Assembly (NCBI RefSeq): GCF_010730745.1
Contig: NZ_AP022615.1
Span: 3,224,001 to 3,288,000, forward strand
Source: Mycobacterium heidelbergense
GTDB lineage: Bacteria > Actinomycetota > Actinomycetes > Mycobacteriales > Mycobacteriaceae
Reading direction: 5' to 3'
Length of the DNA stretch: 64,000 bases
Both the position numbers and the translations under genes were made by a program. This document shows, one piece after another, positions 49,994 through 57,834 of the stretch. The notes under the pieces are model-generated. The model was not told the DNA's origin. It made no database searches and was given only the letters and a program-made list of their open reading frames with translations. Numbering within the stretch: position 1 is the stretch's first letter; each line of letters opens with the position of its first letter.

Positions 49994-51247
49994 ATGGCGG
50001 CCCACCGGATGGCGGCCGTCGACGCGCAGTTCTACTGGATGTCGGCCAAAGTCCCCAACGACCAGTTCCTGCTCTACGCATTCGACGGCGAACCCGGGGA
50101 TTGCCCGGGCGCCATCGAGCGGGTGTGCCGGCGGGCGCGGGCGTGCCCGGAGCTGACGATGCGGGTCGGCGAGCGCGGTCGGCTGGCCTATCCGAGCTGG
50201 GTGCCGGCGGACGTCGGGCCGGAGCGTGTGGCGCGCCACGACCTGGCCGACCACAGCTGGCACGCGTGCCTGGCGGCCGTCGCCGGCCTCGCCGACGACC
50301 GGCTGGACGTTCGCCGGATGCCCTGGCGGCTGCACGTGTTCACACCGGTGCTCGGCGTCCCGGGCGTCCGCGGCCCGGGCACCGTCACGGTCCTGCAGGT
50401 CGCGCACGCGCTGGCCGACGGCGCCCGCGCCGCGGCGATGGCGGCCTGGCTCTTCGGCCGCGCCGCCCCGGTGCCCACGCCGGTGCGGCCGTCGCCGGGT
50501 TTCTTGCCCCGGTTGGCCTTCGACGCGGCCCGCGCCCATCGCCGGCAGGCCCGCGATACGCGCGCCGGGTTGCTGGCGCCGGGCGTCGGCCTGCGGCCGC
50601 CGCTGTCCACCAATGCCCGGCCGGCCGGCGCCCGCTCGGTGCGCACGCTGGTGCGGCACCGCTCGCAACTGCGCGGTCCCACGGTCACCGTCGCGGTGCT
50701 GGCCGCGGTCTCCACGGCGCTGTCCACCCTGCTCGGCGACGCGGCCGAGTCCCTGGGCGCCGAAGTTCCGATGACCAAACCCGGTGTGCCACAAGCGCAT
50801 AACCACTTCGGAAACGTCGTGGTCGGGTTGTATCCGATGCTGGATTTCGACGCGCGTGTCGAGCGGATCGCGGCCGACCTGGTCAATGGCCGGCGCCGCT
50901 TCGAGCATCCGGCCACGCGCGCCGCCGACCGGGCGTTCGCCGCGGTGCCCGCGGCGCTGCTGCGTTGGGGCGTCGCGCAGTTCGACCCCGACGCCCGCCC
51001 GGCGCGGGTGGCCGGCAACACCGTGGTGTCCAGCGTCGACCGCGGGGCCGCCGATTTGCGCTTCGGGGACGCCCGGGTGGTGCTGACGGCCGGATACCCG
51101 GCATTGTCGCCGTGCATGGGCCTGACGCACGGGGCGCACGGCATCGGCGACACCGTCGCGATCAGCGTGCACGCGGCCGAATCGGCCTTTCACGGTGACG
51201 GCGCTGACATCGACACGTACGTGCGGCTCCTCGACGCCGCGCTGTGA
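49994..51247 (+). CDS. WS/DGAT-like acyltransferase-fold protein (Rv1125-like)
   Basis: 417 residues. The N-terminus (MAAVDAQFYWMSAKVPNDQF) and the layout resemble wax-ester synthase/diacylglycerol acyltransferase proteins. The active-site motif of that family, HHxxxDG, appears here as VLQVAHALADGARA (about 135-141): the first His is replaced by Ala, the second kept. A late MTKPGVPQAHNHFGNVVVGLYP segment matches the C-terminal DUF1298-like half. It is tightly coupled to ephC. The altered motif may still be functional because the second His and Asp carry the chemistry; the real substrate is unknown. Confidence 0.75.
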   Translation: MAAHRMAAVDAQFYWMSAKVPNDQFLLYAFDGEPGDCPGAIERVCRRARACPELTMRVGERGRLAYPSWVPADVGPERVARHDLADHSWHACLAAVAGLADDRLDVRRMPWRLHVFTPVLGVPGVRGPGTVTVLQVAHALADGARAAAMAAWLFGRAAPVPTPVRPSPGFLPRLAFDAARAHRRQARDTRAGLLAPGVGLRPPLSTNARPAGARSVRTLVRHRSQLRGPTVTVAVLAAVSTALSTLLGDAAESLGAEVPMTKPGVPQAHNHFGNVVVGLYPMLDFDARVERIAADLVNGRRRFEHPATRAADRAFAAVPAALLRWGVAQFDPDARPARVAGNTVVSSVDRGAADLRFGDARVVLTAGYPALSPCMGLTHGAHGIGDTVAISVHAAESAFHGDGADIDTYVRLLDAAL

Positions 51248-51351
51248 AAGCCGCTGTGCGTCATCGGATCTGCCGACGCGTCGCGTCGATGCCGTGGCAC
51301 GCCCGGTGGTGCTCCTGTTGGTCGACCGCCGCATGATCTAGGTTTGCAGCT

Positions 51352-51864
51352 ATGACTCCCTACGACGTCGGGTTACTGATCCTGCGGCTGGTCTTGGGAC
51401 TGACGCTCGCCGCGCACGGCTTCAACAAGTTCTTCGGCGGTGGCCGGATACCGGGAACCGCCCGCTGGTTCGAAAGCATCGGGATGAAGCCCGGCACGTT
51501 TCACGCCACGGTGGCCGCCACCACCGAGATGGCCGCCGGATTGGGTTTGGCGGCGGGGCTGCTGACGCCGATCCCGGCGGCGGGCTTCGTCTCGCTGATG
51601 CTGGTTGCGGCCTGGACGGTGCATCGTCCCAACGGCTTCTTCATCGTCAAAGAGGGCTGGGAGTACAACCTGGTGCTGGCGCTCAGCGCCGTCGCCGTGG
51701 CCACGACGGGGCCCGGGGCGCTCAGTCTGGACCGCCTGATCTTCGGGACCAACCTCTGGCTGCACGGCTGGGCAGGCTTGTTGCTCTCGATAGGGCTGGG
51801 CCTTGCCGGCGCCGTCGGCCAGTTGCTGATTTTCTACCGGCCCCCGGCCAAGCGGGCGGGATAG
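51352..51864 (+). CDS. DoxX family membrane protein
   Basis: 170 residues, four transmembrane helices: LLILRLVLGLTLAAHGFNKFF (about 8-28), MAAGLGLAAGLLTPIPAAGFVSLML, YNLVLALSAVAVATTGPGAL and WAGLLLSIGLGLAGAVGQLLIFY. LAAHGFNKFFGG is the typical DoxX start. Start ATG 51352. Mycobacterial DoxX proteins have been tied to an oxidoreductase complex with SseA and SodA, but those genes are not nearby. The 760-bp non-coding stretch with repeats follows. Confidence 0.87.
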   Translation: MTPYDVGLLILRLVLGLTLAAHGFNKFFGGGRIPGTARWFESIGMKPGTFHATVAATTEMAAGLGLAAGLLTPIPAAGFVSLMLVAAWTVHRPNGFFIVKEGWEYNLVLALSAVAVATTGPGALSLDRLIFGTNLWLHGWAGLLLSIGLGLAGAVGQLLIFYRPPAKRAG

Positions 51865-52083
51865 CTACGGGTCGTCGCCCTCCGAGAGCCTTCCGGCGCC
51901 ATGCGACCGCCCAAACCTGTTGCTTTCGTTTTTTCGAATTGTCATCGGGGCATGAGTGTCCGTCACCTCAACGGATTTACGGAGACACGCTGACCCGTGC
52001 CAAAGACCCGTGTCCTTCTGGATGCCTGCGTATTGCTGCCCTACGAGCTCGCCGATTTTCTGCTTCGATTCGACTGGTGGTCT

Positions 52084-52163
52084 CGAGACTGCGGTGGGAG
52101 CGACGCTGAGCGCTCAAACGTGATCTGAGCGCAGTTTCGATGCCATCACCGCAGACTCGGTGC
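52084..52163. repeat. 80-bp inverted-repeat element, copy 1
   Basis: Begins CGAGACTGCGGTG and ends CACCGCAGACTCG followed by GTGC, so its ends are 13-bp inverted repeats with one mismatch. An inner hairpin GCGCTCA/TGAGCGC has a 9-nt loop. On the minus strand it ends a frame with MASKLRSDHV and a stop. Confidence 0.85.
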
Positions 52164-52380
52164 GGGCCGGAGGGCGTGGCTTTGTTTTGTTCTCCGTCAC
52201 ATCTGACACACGTATCTCTTCGAGGCTGGACACACGTTGTGCCCATCGTGAGCGACAAAGCGCCGGGTTGTCGCGCGTAGGTGGGCACATCGAAGGTCGC
52301 CCTCTTCGCCGAGACTGGTGTGACAGGTGTGGCCTAGCGATGTGGTCCATACCTACGTTGGGGTGTGTTCGCCGAGGCGC

Positions 52381-52461
52381 CGAGACTGCGGTGGGAGCGA
52401 CGCTGGGCGCCTCAAACGTGATCTGAGCGCAGTTTCGATGCCATCAACGCAGACTCGGTGC
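52381..52461. repeat. 80-bp inverted-repeat element, copy 2
   Basis: Direct repeat of 52084-52163, 297 bp downstream, about 95 percent identical by eye. The changes sit in the inner hairpin (TGAGCGCT to TGGGCGCC) and near the right end (ATCACCGC to ATCAACGC). It too encodes MASKLRSDHV and a stop on the minus strand. Confidence 0.85.
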
Positions 52462-52626
52462 CGGCAACCTCTGGCAACAACCCCGACGACCTCACGGGCA
52501 AGACCACTAGCCAACGCTGATCTGTACGAACCGCTGTGGTCGGAAGAAATCCTGACAGAAGTTGATCGAAACTAGTCCAAAAGTTCGGTGTCACAAGGGA
52601 AAAGGCCACCAAGCCCACCACCGGCT

Positions 52627-53988
52627 CTATGGCGTTCGCGTGGAGGCCGCCGCCGCTTCGGCCGCGGCCCGCTCGCCGGAGCGAATCGCGCCGTCGACCC
52701 AGCCGCACATGACGGCCGAGCTTTCCGTTCCGGCCCAATGGATGCGACCGCAGGGCTCACGCAGGGTGTAACCGAATTCCGTCAGCACCCCGGTGGGGGC
52801 GTGGCTGATCATCCCGCCGCCGGAATACCGCTCGACGGTCCAGTTCTGCTCATGGAATTCGCGAGGCGCATTTGCCTTGTCGCCGAACCGATCCACGAGC
52901 TCGCGGAGGACGACCGCCCTGCGCTCGGCCTCGTCCAGCCTTCCGAGCCGGCGCGCCGCGGGTCCCTCGGTGATGACGCACATGATGCCCGGGTTTCCGC
53001 TGTCCGTGCAGGCGTCGATCGTCAGGGTGGCCGGCGATCCCGGCGCGGCCGATTGGCCGGACAGCCCGTCGGAACGCCAGAAGGGCTCGTCGTAAACGAT
53101 CGAGATCTTGAAGACCGCGCCGCTTGGCATGCGCTGGTGCAGGAACGCCCGATCCACGGGCAGCATCGGCTCGTAGACGATCGAGGTGGCGATCGCCAGG
53201 GGGATCGCCACGATCACCCGTCGCGCCCGCACCGTCACGTCGTCCGCGCGGACCGTCGCACCGTCGGCATCCTGGGTGATCTGCCGGACCGGCCGCGAAA
53301 GGTGTAGTGCGTCACCGAGTTCGGCGGCCATCGGGCGATAGAGGGCACCCATCCCGCCGACGGGCCGGGCGTCCTGGGCGCCGCCCTTGCCCGAAATGAC
53401 GAAGGTGGGACCCCCGCCGGACGCCATCTGCAGCAGCACCCACAGCAGGGACGTCTCCGACGGCGCCGAGGTGTAGGGCCCGGACAGGGCCATGTCCAGC
53501 ATCTCGTGGGCCTGCCTGGACATCGTGTTCCTGTCCAGCCATTCCCCCAGGCTGATTCGGTCCCACTCCTCGGCCTGCTTTGCCTCCCACGGCGTTTCGC
53601 GCGGGATCGATTTGCACATCTTCTCTATCGCGTGCAAGCCGAGGCCGAGGTTGGTGACCGCCCACGGGCTCATCGTCCAGGGAATCGTGCCCCCGTAGCG
53701 GTGCTTCTTGCCGTCGACGATCATCATGGCGTCGCCGTCGTTGTGTTGCTTGTATTCCGGCACAGCGAATTCGGCCATCAGCGCGTAGATGCGATCCTGG
53801 CCCGGCCCGATCCACGCGCCGCCACGGTCGACCCACGTTCCGTCCGGACGGTATTCGGTGAACGTGCGACCGCCGACCCGGTCGCGCGCCTCCAGCAAAG
53901 CCACCGAGCGGCCCGCTTGTTTCAACCGCAGGGCGGCCGTCAGCCCCGCGAATCCGGCGCCGACCACGCAAAAATCGACCTCTGACAC
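52627..53988 (-). CDS. Flavin-containing amine oxidase
   Basis: 453 residues. FAD-binding Rossmann motif CVVGAGFAGLTAALRLKQAG (about 7-26), then LLEARDRVGGRTFTEY, and the C-terminal FAD segment GRIHWAGTESSAVMCGWVDGAIRSGERAA, quoted in parts as IHWAGTES and GWVDGAIRSGERAA. GPYTSAPSETSLLWVL is typical of bacterial monoamine-oxidase-like enzymes. The SGGCY-type cysteine that binds FAD covalently in mitochondrial MAO is not seen (RYSGGGMISH instead), so FAD should be non-covalent. It would oxidise primary or secondary amines, substrate unknown. Divergent from DUF3556, sharing 330 bp. No counterpart at this place in M. tuberculosis. Confidence 0.9.
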   Translation of the reverse strand: MSEVDFCVVGAGFAGLTAALRLKQAGRSVALLEARDRVGGRTFTEYRPDGTWVDRGGAWIGPGQDRIYALMAEFAVPEYKQHNDGDAMMIVDGKKHRYGGTIPWTMSPWAVTNLGLGLHAIEKMCKSIPRETPWEAKQAEEWDRISLGEWLDRNTMSRQAHEMLDMALSGPYTSAPSETSLLWVLLQMASGGGPTFVISGKGGAQDARPVGGMGALYRPMAAELGDALHLSRPVRQITQDADGATVRADDVTVRARRVIVAIPLAIATSIVYEPMLPVDRAFLHQRMPSGAVFKISIVYDEPFWRSDGLSGQSAAPGSPATLTIDACTDSGNPGIMCVITEGPAARRLGRLDEAERRAVVLRELVDRFGDKANAPREFHEQNWTVERYSGGGMISHAPTGVLTEFGYTLREPCGRIHWAGTESSAVMCGWVDGAIRSGERAAAEAAAASTRTP

Positions 53989-54291
53989 GACTGGCTCCTC
54001 ACCTGGTCTCGCCCCAGCAGCAAGCTACACCCCTCGCGACACCGCCAAGAGCGTGTTCACCGGGATTTCGCGGGCGATTCAGCGCGGCCGGCGTTAACGA
54101 CGGCCCGCGGCCGCCGGGCGGGCGGCCGAAGCCCGTTCGAGTGTGCGATCTGGGCTTCGGCCGTGCATCCAGGGCGCGGATTGACGCCGATTTCCCACCG
54201 CCAGCTCACACTCGATGCGACCGGGCGGGCAATCCGCGGTATCCGGCGACAAACCCCGCCTGCAAAAGTGCCCGAACCCGAGCCCGCACAC

Positions 54292-54307
54292 CTAGAACAC
54301 GTTCTAG
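54292..54307. promoter_or_regulatory. KstR-type operator upstream of DUF3556 gene
   Basis: CTAGAACACGTTCTAG has 7-bp arms and a 2-bp centre; the core TAGAACACGTTCTA (54293-54306) matches TNNAACNNGTTNNA at all fixed positions. The outer bases CACA/TGTG continue the symmetry after one bulged C. It ends 11 bp before the ATG. The other 290 bp of this intergenic region show nothing I can name. Confidence 0.75.
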
Positions 54308-54318
54308 TGTGTCAAACC

Positions 54319-56055
54319 ATGGGATTTCTCAAGCCCGACCTGCCGCAGATCGACATGGCCGAATGGAACAAGGGCACCCGCAGCGAGAAGATCCGCCCGA
54401 TGGCCCGGCACTGGGCCGAGGTGGGCTTCGGCACGCCGGTCGCGCTGCACCTGTTCTACGTCGTCAAGATCCTGCTCTACGTCCTCGGCGGCTGGCTGTT
54501 CGCGCTGACCACCACCGGCATCGACGGGTTCACCAACGTCGCGGCGTGGTGGTCGGAGCCGATCGTGTTCGAGAAGGTCGTGCTCTACACCATGTTGTTC
54601 GAGGTGATCGGGCTGGGCTGCGGCTTCGGGCCGCTGAACAACCGCTTCTTCCCGCCGATGGGCTCGATCCTGTACTGGATGCGGTTCGGCACCATCCGGC
54701 TGCCACCGTGGCCGGATCGCGTCCCGCTGACCAGGGGCACCGCGCGCAAGCCCGTGGACGTCTTCCTCTACGCGGCGCTGCTGGTGACGACGCTCTGGGC
54801 GTTGTTCTCCGACGGCACCGGCCCGATACCCGAACTGGGCACCAAAGTCGGCCTGCTGCCGACGGGGGAGATCGTGCTGATCCTGGTGATCCTTGGCGTG
54901 CTGGGGCTGCGCGACAAGGTGATCTTCCTGGCCGCCCGCGGCGAGGTGTACGGCACGCTGACGGTGACGTTCCTCTTCGGCGGGGTCGACATGATCGTCG
55001 CAGCCAAAGTGGTGTTCCTGGTGATCTGGATGGGCGCGGCGACATCCAAGCTCAACAAGCACTTCCCGTTCGTGATCTCCACGATGATGTCCAACAACCC
55101 GCTGATGCGGCCCCGGTGGCTGAAACGGCGCTTCTTCGAGAAGTTCCCCGACGACCTGCGGCCCGGGCGGCTGTCCCGATGGCTGGCACACCTGAGCACC
55201 GCCATCGAGATGCTCGTGCCCCTGCCGCTGTTCTTTTGTCACGGCGGCTGGCCGACGGCGGTGGCCGCCATCGTGATGGTGTGCTTCCACCTGGGAATCC
55301 TGGTGTCCATCCCGATGGGTGTGCCGCTGGAGTGGAACGTCTTCATGATCTTCGGCGTGTTGTCGTTGTTCGTCGCGCACGCCCGGTTGGGGCTGAGCGA
55401 CCTGAAACACCCTGTGGCGGTGGCGATCCTGTTCGTCGTCATCGCGGGAATCGTCGCGCTGGGCAACATGTTCCCGCGCAAGATCTCGTTCCTGCCGGGC
55501 ATGCGGTACTACGCCGGCAACTGGGACACCACCCTGTGGTGCATCAAGCCCTCCGCGACCGACAAGATCGACCGGGGCATCGTGGCGATCGCCAGCATGC
55601 CGCAGGCCCAGCTGGAGCGGTTCTACGGCAGCCCGGAGGCGGCGCAGATCCCGATCTACATGGGATATGCGTTCCGCGGCTTCAACACTCACGGCCGGGC
55701 GCTGTTCACGTTGGCGCACCGGGCCATGGCGGGACAGAACGAGGACGACTACGTCATCACCGACGGCGAGCGGGTCTGCAGCACCGCCCTCGGCTGGAAT
55801 TTCGGCGACGGCCACATGCACAACGAGCAACTGATCGCCGCCATGCAGGAGCGCTGCCATTTCGCGCCGGGCGAGGTGCGGGTGGTGCTGCTCGACGCGC
55901 AGCCGATCCACCGGCAGACCCAGGAGTATCGGTTGGTGGATGCCGCGACCGGTGAGTTCGAGCGCGGGATAGTCCGGGTCACCGACATGGTGACGCGACA
56001 GCCCTGGGCCGACGACGTCCCGGTCGAGGTGCTGTCCAACGTCACGGCGGAGTGA
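54319..56055 (+). CDS. DUF3556 multi-pass membrane protein
   Basis: 578 residues from ATG 54319, the only start that follows the operator. A cytosolic N-terminus of about 30 residues with MAEWNKGTRSEKIRPMARHWAE, quoted in part as MARHWAEVGFG, precedes about ten transmembrane helices up to residue 380 (FVVIAGIVALGNMFP is one of the last). A soluble C-terminal domain of about 190 residues follows (RALFTLAHRAMAG, TALGWNFGDGHMHNEQL). The layout fits the actinobacterial DUF3556 family, whose function is unknown. The KstR-like site suggests it is expressed with sterol-degrading genes; it could handle transport or membrane chemistry of lipid substrates. Confidence 0.82.
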   Translation: MGFLKPDLPQIDMAEWNKGTRSEKIRPMARHWAEVGFGTPVALHLFYVVKILLYVLGGWLFALTTTGIDGFTNVAAWWSEPIVFEKVVLYTMLFEVIGLGCGFGPLNNRFFPPMGSILYWMRFGTIRLPPWPDRVPLTRGTARKPVDVFLYAALLVTTLWALFSDGTGPIPELGTKVGLLPTGEIVLILVILGVLGLRDKVIFLAARGEVYGTLTVTFLFGGVDMIVAAKVVFLVIWMGAATSKLNKHFPFVISTMMSNNPLMRPRWLKRRFFEKFPDDLRPGRLSRWLAHLSTAIEMLVPLPLFFCHGGWPTAVAAIVMVCFHLGILVSIPMGVPLEWNVFMIFGVLSLFVAHARLGLSDLKHPVAVAILFVVIAGIVALGNMFPRKISFLPGMRYYAGNWDTTLWCIKPSATDKIDRGIVAIASMPQAQLERFYGSPEAAQIPIYMGYAFRGFNTHGRALFTLAHRAMAGQNEDDYVITDGERVCSTALGWNFGDGHMHNEQLIAAMQERCHFAPGEVRVVLLDAQPIHRQTQEYRLVDAATGEFERGIVRVTDMVTRQPWADDVPVEVLSNVTAE

Positions 56056-56531
56056 CGGTCGGCCCGCCACGGTGAGGCGGCAGAGGTCTACGCAACACCG
56101 GAGTAGGTGATCCGCTCCGGGCATTTTTGCCCCTCGACGGCCCGGGGGCGCGTACGGCTCATGCGGTTTGCTGACGGTGAGCATCGGCGCGTCCCCAGGT
56201 GCCTCATGCCCTTCGGTCACCGCTGGGAGCGGTTCAGCCCCAGCAACGGTTAGGGCTACCTTACCTGCCCTCGTTATTGACGATATTACAATATGTAAGC
56301 AACTGTATGGCAAACTAGCTCATCAAAGGAGCTGAACCGCTCCTGGGCTCCAAAACTTATTTGCTAAATGTAATAAAAATGTTTCGTTTTGAAGTATCTC
56401 GTTCGAATAAGCAGTTCAACGACCATATCGAATTACTGATCACCCGGCTTGCTCCTAAGACTACTCTCAGGTAACATTCCGCATCGTCACAGGTGACACG
56501 TGTCAGATTGACAACCAGCAAAGGAGATGCC
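56056..56531. other. Non-coding region before the porin gene
   Basis: About 475 bp. The right-hand 250 bp are strikingly A/T-rich for this genome (56270-56420: TTATTGACGATATTACAATA and TGTAATAAAAATG), which suggests a promoter region or foreign origin. GGTTAGGGCTACCTTACCT at 56246-56264 looks like an iron box with an indel; see the rejected list. No gene is visible. Confidence 0.55.
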
Positions 56532-57686
56532 GTGGAACTTATCCTAAGTACCGGTAAGCGTGGGGGGTTGTCGAAATCGAGGCCGTCGGGTTCAGCTACA
56601 CGCATGCGGTCATGTTTGGCCGCCGGTGTAGCGCTGGTGGGGGCCAGCCTGATCGCCGTCAATCCGGTAGCGCCGACCATAGCTGCCGACATTCAGGAGC
56701 ATGCCGTCCGGCTGACCAGTACGATCGCCGACGACCTCGGTGATCTGACCGCCAGCGCGGCGACGGTAGCCGGGTCGCTCGACTTCGATGGCCTCGCCGG
56801 CGCGGCTGCCGCGGCCAGCGTTCCCGGGCCGATCGGCGAGTGGGTCAACGTCTTCACGCAGGCGGTTAGCAACCTCCAGCAGCTCGGCGGCGAGATCACG
56901 GCCGACCCGTTCCCGATCCTGGCGCAGGTACTCCACAACCAGCTCGGGTTCGCGAACACGCTGGGCTCCAATTTGCAAGCGATGGGCGCCGGCCTGCAAC
57001 CCTTACTGACTCAGCAACTGCCGAAGAACCTGCAAACGCTCTTCAGCAGCATCGCGGCCGGGCACATCAGCACGGGGGTGGGCACCTTCAACACCGACCT
57101 TTTGCTCGGGCTGTTGCCGATTGCCACGCCACTGGAAAACATCCTGGCTATTCCCGGCGAAATGGCACAGAACCTGGCGAACGTCCTCACTCAGCAACTG
57201 CCGAATGTTGGGCTCACGCTCATGCTGTTGCCACTAGCGGCATCGCTGGGAACGTCCCAGGCGGTGGCCGACGGCCTACAGTCGGTCGTCGACGCGTGGG
57301 GCGCCGGGCAACCGCTGCAGGCGCTCGTCGATGTGGTGAATCTGCCTGCCATCGCCACCGGCGCGTTCGTCAACGGATATAACTCGACGGTTGGGATTGG
57401 TTTCTCCGGACTTCTCGGTTCGAGTGGCGTATTCGACGAGTTGCTGGTGAACATTCCGCAGTCGATTGCGACGACGCTGGCGAACGGGGCGACACCGGCC
57501 ACTCTGGCGGGGGACCTGAGCGAACTGACCGCCACCTTGCTGAGCGGTTTGCACGGAATTCTCAATCCCGGCGCGTTCGCAGCGGCGTTCACCCCTGCGG
57601 CTATCGCCAATATCGGTTCGCTGCTGGCCGCCAACCTGGCGCCCAGACTGACCGGACTGGTGTTCAGCCTGCTGTCGCTGCTCTGA
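56532..57686 (+). CDS. GjpA-type outer membrane porin-like protein
   Basis: 384 residues from GTG 56532, preceded by AAGGAG at 5-nt spacing. After about 24 polar residues comes the segment MRSCLAAGVALVGASLIAVNP (about 25-45), a signal/anchor ending VAPTIA, then a long Leu/Ala/Gly-rich region with regular hydrophobic blocks (LLLGLLPIATPLENIL, GFSGLLGSSGVFDELLVNIPQ) and the C-terminal LAPRLTGLVFSLLSLL. This matches mycobacterial proteins annotated GjpA after a Gordonia porin; pore activity in mycobacteria is not established. The A/T-rich upstream region and the palindrome downstream set it apart from neighbours. Confidence 0.7.
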   Translation: MELILSTGKRGGLSKSRPSGSATRMRSCLAAGVALVGASLIAVNPVAPTIAADIQEHAVRLTSTIADDLGDLTASAATVAGSLDFDGLAGAAAAASVPGPIGEWVNVFTQAVSNLQQLGGEITADPFPILAQVLHNQLGFANTLGSNLQAMGAGLQPLLTQQLPKNLQTLFSSIAAGHISTGVGTFNTDLLLGLLPIATPLENILAIPGEMAQNLANVLTQQLPNVGLTLMLLPLAASLGTSQAVADGLQSVVDAWGAGQPLQALVDVVNLPAIATGAFVNGYNSTVGIGFSGLLGSSGVFDELLVNIPQSIATTLANGATPATLAGDLSELTATLLSGLHGILNPGAFAAAFTPAAIANIGSLLAANLAPRLTGLVFSLLSLL

Positions 57687-57754
57687 GTCCGGTCGTGGGC
57701 ATCCTTTCCGCGGTGATCCGTTGCCGCGGAAAGGATGTCACCGGCGGGCTCAGC

Positions 57755-57817
57755 CGCGCCGAGCGTGACGTCAGGGCGGAAAATCGTGCCGAAACCCGCC
57801 CTGACGTCACGCTCGCG
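57755..57817. repeat. Palindromic element B, copy 2, between convergent porin and metE
   Basis: Perfect 19-bp arms GAGCGTGACGTCAGGGCGG (57761-57779) and complement (57796-57814), with CGCGCC before the left arm as in copy 1 at 17821. The loop is AAAATCGTGCCGAAAC. It ends 18 bp before the metE stop, again between two converging genes. Confidence 0.85.
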
Positions 57818-57834
57818 AAAGGCCTCGCGAAAGG

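Larger units (their letters stand above)
51865..52626. other. Long non-coding stretch with a repeated 80-bp element
   Basis: About 760 bp between doxX and the amine oxidase end. It holds two copies of an inverted-repeat element (52084-52163 and 52381-52461). The remaining sequence is less GC-rich than the neighbours, with several T-runs near 51915-51935. Open frames here (up to 108 codons on the minus strand) have no recognisable protein content. Confidence 0.6.

Noticed and set aside
52114..52738. Minus-strand frames of 78 and 108 codons ending in the same peptide
   Set aside because: The shared ending comes from the repeated 80-bp element; upstream parts are unrelated and not protein-like. 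Possible former gene end is noted under the repeat finding.
56246..56264. GGTTAGGGCTACCTTACCT resembles an IdeR iron box
   Set aside because: It needs one inserted and one missing base to match the symmetric consensus and lies about 270 bp from the next gene start.
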